Source of the DNA: DATDAW01 sp036525185
GTDB taxonomy: Bacteria > Verrucomicrobiota > Verrucomicrobiia > Chthoniobacterales > DASVRZ01
Assembly (NCBI GenBank): GCA_036525185.1
Contig: DATDAW010000015.1
Coordinates: 1 to 64,000 of the forward strand
Length of the DNA stretch: 64,000 bases
Reading direction: 5' to 3'
This document shows, in pieces, positions 16,069 through 25,266 of this stretch; position 1 is the stretch's first letter, and every line of letters begins with the position of its first letter. The position numbers and the translations under genes were made by a program. Below the pieces are notes generated by a model, which searched no databases, was not told where the DNA came from, and was given only the letters and a program-made list of their open reading frames with translations.

Positions 16069-17670
16069 ATGCGCGAAAAAATCCTGAATACGATTGGCAT
16101 CGGTCTGCTGGCGGTGTGCTTCCTGATTGCTGTCGTGCGTATTGTTTTTATCCGTTACCAAAGTAAATCCGCCCCGGACGGAAAGCAGCGGGTCGAACTC
16201 CGTATTGCGCACTGGCAGCTCGAAAACGGGCCTCGCGATGCATTCGAAGCTCTTGCAAGGGAATACAACCAGCTTAATCCGCACGTCAACGTCGTCCAAA
16301 TCCCAATCCCGGAAAGGATCTATGGCAACTGGCTCGTTACGCAGCTCGTGGGGGGAACTCCCCCCGATCTCATCCAATTGGGCAACGGAATGACGGACGA
16401 ACGGCTGGCCCGGTTTTTCATGCCTTTGTCCGAGCTTGCGGACCTACCGAATCCGCATAACAAAGGCACGCCCTTTGAGGGTAAACCTCTCCGCGACACA
16501 TTTGCTGATGGAATGCAGGGAGGTTATAACCCAAACCTCGTCGAATTCTATGGTGTGCCTATTTCGGGAAAGTCGATTCGAATGTTTTACAATCTCGACT
16601 TGCTCCGTCAAATAACAGGCAGCGAGCGGCTGCCGAAAACCTACGACGAGTTGATTGCCCTCTGCAAACGCACGCGGGAATACGCAGCAGAAAAACACGT
16701 GCGGATGGTTCCGATCGCAGGTTCAAGATATAACGGGGGGATTCTGATGCAGGCTCTTTTTACCAGCCAGACACAGAAATTAAGGGAGCGCATTACACCA
16801 ACGGGGATATTGATCACGCCGGCTTCGACATTGGCCGATGGATTGTTCCACAATAAATGGAGTCTCGACTCACCGGATGCCAGGTCCGGGCTCGCTCTGA
16901 TGCGTGAAGTCGCGCAATACATGCAGCCCGGATTCATGCAGTTGTTGCGGGATGACGCCATGCTTCTCTTTGTTCAGCGCGGCGCCCTTATGATTACCAC
17001 AGGAAGTTGGGATGCGACCAGCATTCGCCAGGAATCGCCTTTCCGAATTGGCGTTGGAGCCATTCCCTATCCTACTGCGGACCATCCTGTTTATGGACGG
17101 TTTACCTATGGCAGTATCGCTGACGCTGAGGGCAGCAGCGCAGGAACGGTTTTTGGAATCACACGTGCTTCGAAACATCCCAAAGAGGCCCGCGATTTTT
17201 TGCAGTTTCTCGGAAGCGTTCGCGGCGGACAGATATGGACGGACAACAGTGGCTGGATTCCGTCTGTGATGGGAACGCGGACCCCGGCGCAAGCAGTGCC
17301 TTTTCTTCCTGAGACGAATGGCTATGTCGCCGGTTTCTCTTACCTGGGGGAAGGCGGACCCGATGTCGGCAGGGTCGTGGACTCCAATCTGTACAGTTTG
17401 GTAGGCAGTTATGGCAGCGTTGACCAGTTTGTTTCGGAGACGCGCCAGAGCTACCGGGCGGCTTGGATTTCCGATCTCCAGCGAAATCGTCGCATTCAGG
17501 CCGACATTCTTCAGCGGTCCGACACCCAGGTGGCGTCCTTCCTTTGGCTTGCCCGCAAGCATCCTGAAAATGCCGAGTCGCAGCGAAAGGCAGATCTAGC
17601 CCTTCAGGGTGCAGATGCCAGCGAACGGACCTTTAGTTTCACCGACCTCGTTTTGAATTCCCAGCCGTAG
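16069..17670 (+). CDS. Sugar ABC transporter substrate-binding protein (family 1)
   Basis: 533-residue solute-binding protein. It has an N-terminal hydrophobic anchor (IGIGLLAVCFLIAVVRIVFI), no lipobox Cys, then the family-1 fold: LRIAHWQLENGP, LVGGTPPDLIQLG, MFYNLDLLRQ and GALMITTGSWD. It is about 100 residues longer than typical MalE/UgpB proteins, with a helical C-terminal extension (DLQRNRRIQADIL onward). Retention in the membrane by an uncleaved anchor is likely. It stands ahead of two permease genes; the sugar is unknown. Confidence 0.9.
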   Translation: MREKILNTIGIGLLAVCFLIAVVRIVFIRYQSKSAPDGKQRVELRIAHWQLENGPRDAFEALAREYNQLNPHVNVVQIPIPERIYGNWLVTQLVGGTPPDLIQLGNGMTDERLARFFMPLSELADLPNPHNKGTPFEGKPLRDTFADGMQGGYNPNLVEFYGVPISGKSIRMFYNLDLLRQITGSERLPKTYDELIALCKRTREYAAEKHVRMVPIAGSRYNGGILMQALFTSQTQKLRERITPTGILITPASTLADGLFHNKWSLDSPDARSGLALMREVAQYMQPGFMQLLRDDAMLLFVQRGALMITTGSWDATSIRQESPFRIGVGAIPYPTADHPVYGRFTYGSIADAEGSSAGTVFGITRASKHPKEARDFLQFLGSVRGGQIWTDNSGWIPSVMGTRTPAQAVPFLPETNGYVAGFSYLGEGGPDVGRVVDSNLYSLVGSYGSVDQFVSETRQSYRAAWISDLQRNRRIQADILQRSDTQVASFLWLARKHPENAESQRKADLALQGADASERTFSFTDLVLNSQP

Positions 17671-17707
17671 CAGAATATCTCGAAAAATACGCCCCGGTCC
17701 CGCCATC

Positions 17708-18655
17708 ATGTCAGCTGTCATTAGTAAACGAAAAGCCCTCTACGAGTGGAAAATTTACCTGTTTCTTGTGCCGTCCCTGGTCCTGATCGGAATTTTTTCC
17801 TACGTGCCGGCATTCAGCACGATTTATCACAGTTTTTTCCGCTGGTCCGGTGGCGACGCCAAGGAGTTTATCGGGCTGACAAATTTCAAAACCATCCTCG
17901 GCGACACGGTTTTCTGGAACAGCTTTGTTACTATCGGGATTCTTGTTTTAGCTAATATTGTGAAAATGGTTCCCTCCATTTTCATGGCCGTGTGCATTCA
18001 CCGGCTGAAAAGTGATCAGTGGCAGTACTACTATCGCGTTCTGGTCGTGTTGCCGATGATCGTCCCGTCACTGGTCATCCTGTTTATCTGGAAGTTCTTT
18101 TTCAATCCCACACAGGGTGTGCTCAATCAATTCCTCGACGTGACGGGCATTAAAGGATTCCTTGTGGAGTTGGATCAGATTTTCCACTGGGGAATTTTCT
18201 TTGCCGACGTGCCGATCTCGTGGTTGGGGACGCCCGGGCTCATCATTCCTTCGCTCATCATTTGGGGCTTCCCGTGGATCGGCGCCGTGGGCGTACTCAT
18301 CTATCTTGCCGGCCTGCAGTCCATTGGCACCGAAGTGTATGAAGCGGCTGAGCTCGACGGAGTGAATTCGCTTCAGAAATTCTTGCACATTGAGTTCCCT
18401 CTTATCATGACCCAGGTCCGAATCAGTATCGTGCTGCTTGTCATCGGCACACTACAAAGCTACGGCTTGCAATTCCTTCTGCTGGGGAGCAATGGTGGGC
18501 CCGGTCAGAAAGGGATGGTTCCTGGCCTGTGGATGTTTGCCAAGGCGTTTTCGGCTGGCGAATTTGGATACGCGTGCGCGCTGGGCTTGTTCCTCTTCCT
18601 GTTCATTCTGGCGCTGACATACATTAACAACCGCTATGTGCGTGTGGACAAATAG
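17708..18655 (+). CDS. Sugar ABC transporter permease, MalF/UgpA type
   Basis: 315-residue inner-membrane permease with six to seven helices. The cytoplasmic EAA loop reads EVYEAAELDGVNSLQKFLHIEFP, the contact site for the ATPase. An N-terminal YEWKIYLFLVPSLVLIGIF helix is typical. It starts 37 bases after the binding-protein gene and ends 6 bases before its partner permease. No cognate ATPase is encoded nearby, so a shared MsmK/UgpC-like ATPase elsewhere is expected. Confidence 0.93.
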   Translation: MSAVISKRKALYEWKIYLFLVPSLVLIGIFSYVPAFSTIYHSFFRWSGGDAKEFIGLTNFKTILGDTVFWNSFVTIGILVLANIVKMVPSIFMAVCIHRLKSDQWQYYYRVLVVLPMIVPSLVILFIWKFFFNPTQGVLNQFLDVTGIKGFLVELDQIFHWGIFFADVPISWLGTPGLIIPSLIIWGFPWIGAVGVLIYLAGLQSIGTEVYEAAELDGVNSLQKFLHIEFPLIMTQVRISIVLLVIGTLQSYGLQFLLLGSNGGPGQKGMVPGLWMFAKAFSAGEFGYACALGLFLFLFILALTYINNRYVRVDK

Positions 18656-18661
18656 ACGAAT

Positions 18662-19513
18662 ATGAGCGCCGCCACTCTCTCCGCTGCTGGAGCCCGCAGG
18701 AAACGTGACTGGCCCAAGCATCTGTGCATTCTCGCGTTGCTGGGTATCGAGCTGCTACCCTTCTACATGATGATGCAAATCAGCATGAAGGATAACCATG
18801 CGTTCTTTGGCAATCCGTGGCTTCCTGCAAATCCGTTCCACTGGGTTTGGGAGAACTGGGTTTATGCGGGCCGTTTGATCCTGCCCTACGTTGCGAATTC
18901 CATCGTCGTGTCCGTTTCGGCGACGGTCGGTTGTCTGGTGGTCGCACTCCTGGCAGCCTACTTCTTTGCGCGTTACAGAATGCCCGGGAGCAACATCCTT
19001 TGGTCGCTCTTCCTTGTCCTCATGCTGTTGCCTTCCGTGGCCAACATCGTTCCTCTCTTCGCAGTGCTCAAAGGACTAAATCTCCTCAACACCCTCTGGG
19101 CCCTCATTATTCTGGGAGTTGCCGGCGGCCAGGTTTTTTGCATTTATCTACTTCGCAATTTCATCGAGGATATTCCCAAGGATCTTTTCGAAGCCGCCGA
19201 AATGGATGGCGCAACGCATTTCCAGCAGTTACAAACTGTCGTCATCCCAATGAGCGGTCCCATCCTCGGGACGTTGGCGATCCTGCAATTTCTCAGCAGT
19301 TGGAATGATTATCTCATGCCTTTGATCGTGCTGCGCGACCCGGAAATTTTTACCATCGGCGTAGGCTTGATTTATCTGGATGGCGAATACGTCAAACAAT
19401 GGGGGCGCATTATGGCCTCATTTTTTCTCGCGAGCATTCCTCTAATTATTATTTTCCTGTTCACAATGAAATTGTTTGTCCGAGGCCTTAGCGCTGGCGC
19501 TGTAAAGGGTTAG
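18662..19513 (+). CDS. Sugar ABC transporter permease, MalG/UgpE type
   Basis: 283-residue second permease with six helices. The EAA loop is LFEAAEMDGATHFQQLQTVV, followed by IPMSGPILGTLAILQFLSSWNDYLMPL, the hallmark of MalG proteins. It begins 6 bases after the first permease stop and is the last gene of the importer operon. A palindrome about 50 bases after its stop probably terminates the transcript. Confidence 0.93.
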   Translation: MSAATLSAAGARRKRDWPKHLCILALLGIELLPFYMMMQISMKDNHAFFGNPWLPANPFHWVWENWVYAGRLILPYVANSIVVSVSATVGCLVVALLAAYFFARYRMPGSNILWSLFLVLMLLPSVANIVPLFAVLKGLNLLNTLWALIILGVAGGQVFCIYLLRNFIEDIPKDLFEAAEMDGATHFQQLQTVVIPMSGPILGTLAILQFLSSWNDYLMPLIVLRDPEIFTIGVGLIYLDGEYVKQWGRIMASFFLASIPLIIIFLFTMKLFVRGLSAGAVKG

Positions 19514-19561
19514 CGACCCGTCGAAAGCCGGATTGGCAACGGGCTCACCGTCGATTCCGAT

Positions 19562-19596
19562 GGAACCGGATCGAGATTTTGCAGCGACCCGGTTCC
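19562..19596. terminator. Palindrome between convergent genes
   Basis: GGAACCGG (19562-19569) pairs with CCGGTTCC (19589-19596) around a 19-base loop. It lies between the end of the permease gene (plus) and the end of the small lipoprotein gene (minus). No T-run follows, so a Rho-independent terminator is only possible; it may block readthrough in both directions. Confidence 0.4.
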
Positions 19597-19627
19597 GCAT
19601 GGCCTCCATTGCCGACGCCGGTTTAAC

Positions 19628-19819
19628 TCAGTAAGTTGTCGTGGTCGTTCTCTGTTCTATGACCGGGGCAGGTGCGGGTTGAACGACCGTCGTGGTCTGC
19701 GCAGGAACGACACGCCGTGTCGTGGTTGTTTGCGTGGTTACGGGCTCGCTGGCGCACCCGGTCAATCCTGCGGCTATGGCGATGACGGCTAGAGGACAGT
19801 GGATCAAGCTGGTCTTCAT
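19628..19819 (-). CDS. Small Thr-rich lipoprotein
   Basis: 63-residue predicted lipoprotein. The signal peptide ends in the lipobox LTGC (Cys about 22), followed by a low-complexity tail of Thr, Val and Pro ending VIEQRTTTTTY. Its architecture repeats that of the gene 2 bases upstream (MKT start, VTT segment, VVQPA-x-PVIE, oligo-Thr end), so the two are probably paralogous. Function unknown; an envelope structural or glycosylation-substrate role is only a guess. Confidence 0.7.
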   Translation of the reverse strand: MKTSLIHCPLAVIAIAAGLTGCASEPVTTQTTTTRRVVPAQTTTVVQPAPAPVIEQRTTTTTY

Positions 19820-19821
19820 GG

Positions 19822-20208
19822 TTAATCTTCCGTGGTGGTCGTGGTTGTTGTTGTGGTTTCTTCGATTACGGGCGTAGCGGGCTGAACGACAAATTTACTA
19901 ACGACCAGGCGGTCGCCCACACGGGTGTAGTAGATCCGCGCCGGGGCGTTGGGCTGAATGGACTCATAGGTGACGGCATTGCCCTGGGCGTCGACAAAGG
20001 TTGTGGTCTTTGTAAAGCTGTACCTAACGGGTTCCGGCGATGCCGGTGACGTAACAACAATTTCCGAGGAAGCCGGGACGATTTGTTGGACAATGCCATC
20101 CTGGGTAATTGTGGTGGTGGTTACAGACTCCTGGGCATATCCGGTCGCACTAAGGAGAGCTGCGCAAACAACCACCAGCAGACGACTGATTGATGATGGA
20201 GTTTTCAT
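19822..20208 (-). CDS. Exported Thr-rich protein
   Basis: 128 residues with a Sec signal peptide (LLVVVCAALLSATGYAQ), then a short beta-rich module (YSFTKTTTFVDAQGNAV through ARIYYTRVGDRLVVSKFVV) and a tail VIEETTTTTTTTTED. Mixed ACA/ACC/ACG/ACT codons encode the Thr run, so the protein sequence and not a simple DNA repeat seems to be selected. It is followed 2 bases later by a small lipoprotein with a matching tail. Similar two-module proteins occur in Verrucomicrobiota with no assigned role. Confidence 0.72.
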   Translation of the reverse strand: MKTPSSISRLLVVVCAALLSATGYAQESVTTTTITQDGIVQQIVPASSEIVVTSPASPEPVRYSFTKTTTFVDAQGNAVTYESIQPNAPARIYYTRVGDRLVVSKFVVQPATPVIEETTTTTTTTTED

Positions 20209-20536
20209 GGTTATTGAGTGTATTCGGGCTGTATTGGCAGCCGCGTATCATAAGAATCGGTGGCCGGTTTGCCTGTGGATGTGGAAGCGGAAAAAGACAT
20301 TTGGGAGAAACTACCGTAACGCATTGGAATGGAAGGTCTTGCCGATGCACAGCTTTGTCCATTCGCCTGGACCCGCAGCGCCGGGGGCAGTCTGCCAGAC
20401 ACCAACTCCGGAGGGGGAACCCTGGCCGTCAGGTTGTTTCTGCGTGCACTTTACAACCCGGCGAAGCTGGATAATAGGGGACATCGCCTTCGCCGGGAGC
20501 CGCGTCGTCCGCGGATTACTACGCCGAAGAAACCTT
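20209..20536. other. Divergent 328-base intergenic region
   Basis: Separates the Thr-rich gene pair (minus) from the M3 peptidase (plus). An open frame runs through it into the peptidase on the plus strand, but it lacks coding character and the peptidase signal peptide starts only at 20537. It holds promoters for both directions and the stem-loop at 20457-20497. I compared it by eye with cobalamin and other common riboswitch cores and found no match. Confidence 0.5.
20457..20497 (+). promoter_or_regulatory. Stem-loop 40 bases upstream of the M3 peptidase start
   Basis: Perfect 10-base arms CCCGGCGAAG (20457-20466) and CTTCGCCGGG (20488-20497) with a 21-base loop. A second pairing, GGTTG (20432-20436) with CAACC (20454-20458), shares two bases with the first stem, so the two could compete. 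No T-run follows. It could be a leader attenuator or an mRNA-stabilising element for the peptidase-opp operon. Confidence 0.42.
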
Positions 20537-22654
20537 ATGCTGAAAAATCTCATCTCTCTCGCTGTCTCTGCCGTCTGGATTTCGCAAGTAGCCTATGCGG
20601 CGGAAGGTCAAACAAGAACACTCGCGGATGTTCAATTGAAAGCAAAGGAGTTCAAAGCAACGCTAGCGTTGCCGACCTGGGACAAGAGTCCCGAAGGCGT
20701 CGCCAAAGCCACCGATGACGCCATAGCGGCCGGGAACAAACGCCTGGATGCCATTGCCGCGATTCAGCCAGGAGAAAGGACGTTTGCGAACACATTTCAA
20801 GCGATCGATGAGCTCAACTTTGAAGTTGGTTACACAGCGAATCGGATCTTTTTCGAGAAGGAAACATCACCGGATGCCAAAATCCGTGCCGCTGCGACAA
20901 AGGCGGCGAAAAAAATCAACGAATGGGCCGTTGGCATTAATTACCGGGAAGACGTTTACAAATCGCTCAAAGCATTTGCGGACACGACGCCAAAGCTGGA
21001 CGGCGAGGATGCTCGTTTATTGGAGGAAACATTGCGTGACTACACCCGCGCGGGACTGGCATTGCCACCGGAGGAGCGGAAAAAGGTCGAGGGACTTCGC
21101 AAAGAATTAGCCGCCGTCGGCACGGATTTTGAGACAAACATCAGTAATGCGAAGGCCCCCATCAAATTCAAGAAAGCCGACCTGGAAGGCGTGCCGCAGT
21201 CAATTCTTGACAGTAAAGGTGTTAAAACGGGCGAGGACGAATACACGATCGACGCACACGTGACTTTCCAGCGGATCGGCGTGCTGGAGAACGCCGAAAA
21301 GGAATGGGTACGCAAGAAAGTTTACATCGCCGGTGACACGACGGCGAAGACTGAGAACGTGCCGCTTGTTCAGAAAATGGTCCAGCTGCGCGCGGAGATC
21401 GCCCGGCGTTTGGGGTACAAATCCTGGGATGATTACCAGATCGAAGTGCGCATGGCGAAAAACGGAGACACAGCACTCACGTTCTTGAGGGATCTGGAAC
21501 TCGGGTTGCAGCCGAAATTTGACGCGGAAAAAACGGAATTCGCGGCGATTAAAAAAGCGGCACCGGGCAGCGAGACGCCCGACGTGAATGTCTGGGACTG
21601 GCGTTATTGCGCGGAACAGCTCAAAAAGCAGAAGTACCAGGTAGATACTGAATTTCTGCGGAACTATTTCCCGTATCAAAGAACGCTTGAAGGGATGTTC
21701 GGAGTGTATCAGACGATTTTTGGGATCCGGATTGATCCGATCCCGCTGAAGGAAAAATGGGTGGACGACCTTCAGCTTTACGCCGTGAGCGATTCGGCGA
21801 CCGGCGAACCGCTCGGCCTGTTTTACCTCGACATGTTCCCGCGCGAAGGGAAGTTTACCCATTTCGCGCAATTTGGGTTGATCGATGGCAAATTACTGCC
21901 CGATGGAACCTATCAGCGTCCTACAGCGGCGCTGGTCTGCAATTTCCCACCACCGGGCAGCGACAAGCCGTCGCTTCTGTCCCACGGGGAAGTGGAGACG
22001 CTCTTTCACGAGTTTGGTCACGCGATGCATACGCTTCTGACGCGGGCCAAATACACGCGTTTTAGCGGAACGAACGTCCCGCGGGATTTTGTCGAAGCGC
22101 CGTCCCAGATGCTGGAAAACTGGGTTTGGGACAAGGAAGTGCTCGACACGTTTGCAGCGGATTATCGGGATCCTTCGAAGAAATTGCCGGCCGATATCCT
22201 GCCGAAAATGAAAGCAGCGAAGCTGGCGCTTCAGGGAAATTTTTACCGGCGCCAATTGTCTTTCGGGATCACGGACCTCGTGCTGCACGGACCGCAAAAA
22301 CCGGGTGAAACAATCGACGTCGTCGCGGTGTCGAATAAGATCATGAGCGAAGTATTTTATCCGCTCCTCCCTGAGACTGCGCAGGTTGCGTCGTTCGGTC
22401 ACCTGAACGGATACGATGCCGGCTATTACGGGTACGCTTGGGCCGACGCTATCGCGGCGGATATGGCGACCGTTTTCGAAAACGCCCCGGGTCGCTTCCT
22501 CGATAAAGATGCCGGAATGCGGCTGCGGAATGAGATTTATGCGCAGGGCGACTCACGCGACGTCTCGATCTCCATCGAAAAATTCCTCGGACGTCCACGG
22601 TCGATCCAGCCATTCCTGAAATCCATCGGCATCGACACCGCGAAAGCCCAATAA
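20537..22654 (+). CDS. Exported M3-family zinc oligopeptidase
   Basis: 705-residue thimet-oligopeptidase-like enzyme cleaving short peptides. Zinc motif HEFGH is at residues 491-495 and the third ligand is Glu520 in VEAPSQMLENW; the C-terminal YYGYAWADAIAADM segment is also diagnostic. The protein begins with a Sec signal peptide (LISLAVSAVWISQVAYAAE), so it should act in the periplasm, unlike cytoplasmic OpdA/Dcp of E. coli. ATG at 20537 was chosen on that signal peptide. It ends 2 bases before the peptide-binding protein gene, so peptide cleavage and import are linked. Confidence 0.95.
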   Translation: MLKNLISLAVSAVWISQVAYAAEGQTRTLADVQLKAKEFKATLALPTWDKSPEGVAKATDDAIAAGNKRLDAIAAIQPGERTFANTFQAIDELNFEVGYTANRIFFEKETSPDAKIRAAATKAAKKINEWAVGINYREDVYKSLKAFADTTPKLDGEDARLLEETLRDYTRAGLALPPEERKKVEGLRKELAAVGTDFETNISNAKAPIKFKKADLEGVPQSILDSKGVKTGEDEYTIDAHVTFQRIGVLENAEKEWVRKKVYIAGDTTAKTENVPLVQKMVQLRAEIARRLGYKSWDDYQIEVRMAKNGDTALTFLRDLELGLQPKFDAEKTEFAAIKKAAPGSETPDVNVWDWRYCAEQLKKQKYQVDTEFLRNYFPYQRTLEGMFGVYQTIFGIRIDPIPLKEKWVDDLQLYAVSDSATGEPLGLFYLDMFPREGKFTHFAQFGLIDGKLLPDGTYQRPTAALVCNFPPPGSDKPSLLSHGEVETLFHEFGHAMHTLLTRAKYTRFSGTNVPRDFVEAPSQMLENWVWDKEVLDTFAADYRDPSKKLPADILPKMKAAKLALQGNFYRRQLSFGITDLVLHGPQKPGETIDVVAVSNKIMSEVFYPLLPETAQVASFGHLNGYDAGYYGYAWADAIAADMATVFENAPGRFLDKDAGMRLRNEIYAQGDSRDVSISIEKFLGRPRSIQPFLKSIGIDTAKAQ

Positions 22655-22656
22655 TT

Positions 22657-24270
22657 ATGACTCGAACTCTGTTTTTTCTCCCGTTCGTGGCAGCGCTCAC
22701 CCTGGCGGTGCTTCCAGTGAAAGCCGAGACCAAGGCCGATATCGCGGCGAAAAACAAGATCCTCCTCATTGGTAACGGCACGGAACCGCAAAATCTCGAT
22801 CCGCAGGTTATCAAGGGTGTCCCTGAACATCACCTGATCATGGCGCTGATGGAAGGGCTCGTTACCAATAACATCTCAGATCAATCCATCGAGGATCCGG
22901 GGCTGGCCGACAGATGGGAACACAACGCCGACGCCAGCGAATGGACATTTCATATTCGTGACAATGCCAGGTGGTCCAATGGCGACCCGGTAAAGGCTTC
23001 TGACTTCGTTTTTTCGTATCAGCGGATGCTTTCGCCCGGACTCGCGGCGGACTACGCGGACATGCTTTTCATCATAAAAGGCGCGAGGGAGTTTTACGAA
23101 GGAAAGACCACCGATTTCAGTACGGTCGGCGTCAAGGCGATTGATGATCACACGCTGAAGATCACGTTAGTGGGACCGACGCCTTTTTTCCTTTCCATGC
23201 TCCTGCATACGTCGTGGTACCCCGTTCATCCGGCGACAATTTTGAAATTTGGCAAAATCGACGATCGAGTTTCGCTTTGGACGAAGCCTGAAAATTACGT
23301 CGGCACCGGACCATTCAAATTGAAGGAATGGAAACCAAATGAAGTCATCACGGTCGAGCGCAACCCGAATTATTGGGATGCCGCGAATGTGAAACTCAAC
23401 GGCATCGAGTTTTACCCTATTGAAGACCAGAACACGGAGGAACGCGCTTTCCGTGCGGGTCAGCTTCACAAAACCAACGAAGTTCCCCTCGATAAAATTC
23501 CGGCCTACCGGCGCGACAACCCTAGTCTCATCCGGATCGACCCGTATTTTGGAACTTATTTTTATCGTTATAACGTCACGACTCCCGCGTTGAAGGATCC
23601 ACGCGTTCGCCAGGCGCTGACGCTGGCCATTGACCGTGAGTCCATCGTCGAAAACGTCACGCGCGCCGGGCAGAAACCGGCGACAGGTTTTACGCCTGAA
23701 GGAATGGGCGGTTACAAAACGCCTGAACTCGTCGAATACGATCCCGACAAAGCTCGTGAGCTGATGAAGGAAGCTGGTTATCCCGACGGCAAGGGATTCC
23801 CGAAACTTGACATCCTGATCAACACTTCGGAGCAGCACCGGACCATCGCCGAAGCGGTTCAAGACATGTGGAAGCAAGAACTCGGCATCAATGTGGGCAT
23901 CCGCAACGAGGAATGGAAGGTCTATCTCGATTCGCAGACCAACCTGAAATATACGATCAGCCGCTCTGCATGGATTGGCGACTACCTGGACCCCATCACC
24001 TTTTTATCCATGTGGATCACTAATGGAGGCAATAACAACACCGGCTGGTCCAATGCCGAATTCGACGCCTTGATCGGTGAAGCTAATCGCACTGGCGACG
24101 AGGCAAAACGGAATGAAGTTCTTCAAAAAGCCGAGACGATACTCCTGAACGAGGCGCCCTTCGGCGTGGTTTATTGGTACACGCGCTTCTATTTGCTAAG
24201 TCCTCACGTCGTGAACTGGAATCCGCTAATCCTCGACAATCACAACTACAAATACATAGATTTGAAATAG
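22657..24270 (+). CDS. oppA: Peptide ABC transporter substrate-binding protein
   Basis: 537-residue periplasmic oligopeptide-binding protein. After a signal peptide (LFFLPFVAALTLAVLPVKAE) come the SBP-5 landmarks: GTEPQNLDPQVIKGVPEHHL, WSNGDPVKASDFVFSYQRML, and RVRQALTLAIDRESIVENVT. No lipobox Cys, so it is soluble in the periplasm as in Gram-negative OppA. Second gene of the peptidase-opp operon. Confidence 0.95.
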   Translation: MTRTLFFLPFVAALTLAVLPVKAETKADIAAKNKILLIGNGTEPQNLDPQVIKGVPEHHLIMALMEGLVTNNISDQSIEDPGLADRWEHNADASEWTFHIRDNARWSNGDPVKASDFVFSYQRMLSPGLAADYADMLFIIKGAREFYEGKTTDFSTVGVKAIDDHTLKITLVGPTPFFLSMLLHTSWYPVHPATILKFGKIDDRVSLWTKPENYVGTGPFKLKEWKPNEVITVERNPNYWDAANVKLNGIEFYPIEDQNTEERAFRAGQLHKTNEVPLDKIPAYRRDNPSLIRIDPYFGTYFYRYNVTTPALKDPRVRQALTLAIDRESIVENVTRAGQKPATGFTPEGMGGYKTPELVEYDPDKARELMKEAGYPDGKGFPKLDILINTSEQHRTIAEAVQDMWKQELGINVGIRNEEWKVYLDSQTNLKYTISRSAWIGDYLDPITFLSMWITNGGNNNTGWSNAEFDALIGEANRTGDEAKRNEVLQKAETILLNEAPFGVVYWYTRFYLLSPHVVNWNPLILDNHNYKYIDLK

Positions 24271-24334
24271 TGTTTTGCAGGGTCACGTCAGGGAATCTCA
24301 ACGTAGGCGCGATCTGCACGCCGCCCGATTCTTA

Positions 24335-25264
24335 ATGCTAAAATTCATCTTCCATCGCCTTTTGCAGCTCGTTCCCGTATTGGTGGTTGTCATTACAGTG
24401 ACGTTTCTGATGGCAAAAAAGGCACCCGGCGGCCCGTTTAGCGCAGAACGGAAGGCCTCACCGCAGGTCATTGAGAGGCAGAACGCTTATTATGGGTACG
24501 ACAAGCCTCTTCCGGTCCAATATTTCAGGTATCTTGCCAACCTCGCAAAGGGGCAACTAGGTCCTTCGACAACCTATCCCACGGAGACCGTCAACCAGGT
24601 CATCGCCCGGTCTTTTCCCGTTTCGCTGCAAGTCGGCACCTTGGCGATGGCGATTGCCCTGGCGTTCGGCGTCCCGGCGGGTGTTCTCGCTGCAGTCCGC
24701 AAAAATACGCTTCTCGATTATCTGCCGATGTCGTTTGCAATGAGCGGGATCTGCCTGCCGACATTTGTGATGGGACCGGTTCTGGCGATCATTTTCGGTC
24801 TGTGGCTTCATTGGGGTAACGTGGCGGGCATCGACCAGGCGGAAAACACGTGGCTGCCGCCGATTTTTCTTCCAGCGCTGACGCTTGGGCTGTTTTACGG
24901 CGCCTACGTGGCCAGACTCACGCGCGGCGGTATGCTTGAAGTGCTCACGCAGGATTTTATCCGGACGGCTCAAGCCAAAGGTGTCAACAGTCTGCGCATC
25001 ATTCTCAAGCATACCCTTAAGGGCGGACTCATGCCGGTCGTTTCATTTCTGGGGCCGGCATTTGCAGGGCTGATTTCCGGATCTTTTGTCGTCGAAAAGG
25101 TCTTCAATCTCCCGGGTCTCGGCAAAGAATTTATCAAGGCCGCTTTTAACCGCGACTATTCGCTCATTCTCGGCACCGTCGTTTTCTACGCTGTGCTCAT
25201 CGTTGTTTTTAACCTGCTCGTGGATGTCATTCATGCGCTGCTCGACCCACGGATCCGACATTGA
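24335..25264 (+). CDS. oppB: Oligopeptide ABC transporter permease OppB
   Basis: 309-residue permease. N-terminal helix FIFHRLLQLVPVLVVVITVTFL, the PGGPFSAERKAS segment and the C-terminal GLGKEFIKAAFNRDYSLILG are diagnostic of OppB. The ATP-contact loop includes FIRTAQAKGVNSLRII. ATG at 24335 matches homologues; the in-frame TTG 60 bases upstream adds a non-family lead. It ends 2 bases before oppC. Confidence 0.95.
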   Translation: MLKFIFHRLLQLVPVLVVVITVTFLMAKKAPGGPFSAERKASPQVIERQNAYYGYDKPLPVQYFRYLANLAKGQLGPSTTYPTETVNQVIARSFPVSLQVGTLAMAIALAFGVPAGVLAAVRKNTLLDYLPMSFAMSGICLPTFVMGPVLAIIFGLWLHWGNVAGIDQAENTWLPPIFLPALTLGLFYGAYVARLTRGGMLEVLTQDFIRTAQAKGVNSLRIILKHTLKGGLMPVVSFLGPAFAGLISGSFVVEKVFNLPGLGKEFIKAAFNRDYSLILGTVVFYAVLIVVFNLLVDVIHALLDPRIRH

Positions 25265-25266
25265 AA

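Noticed and set aside
20209..20536. Possible cobalamin or other riboswitch ahead of the M3 peptidase.
   Set aside because: The GGGGGAACCCTGGCC-like stretch suggested one, but no conserved core or pseudoknot partner could be found by eye.
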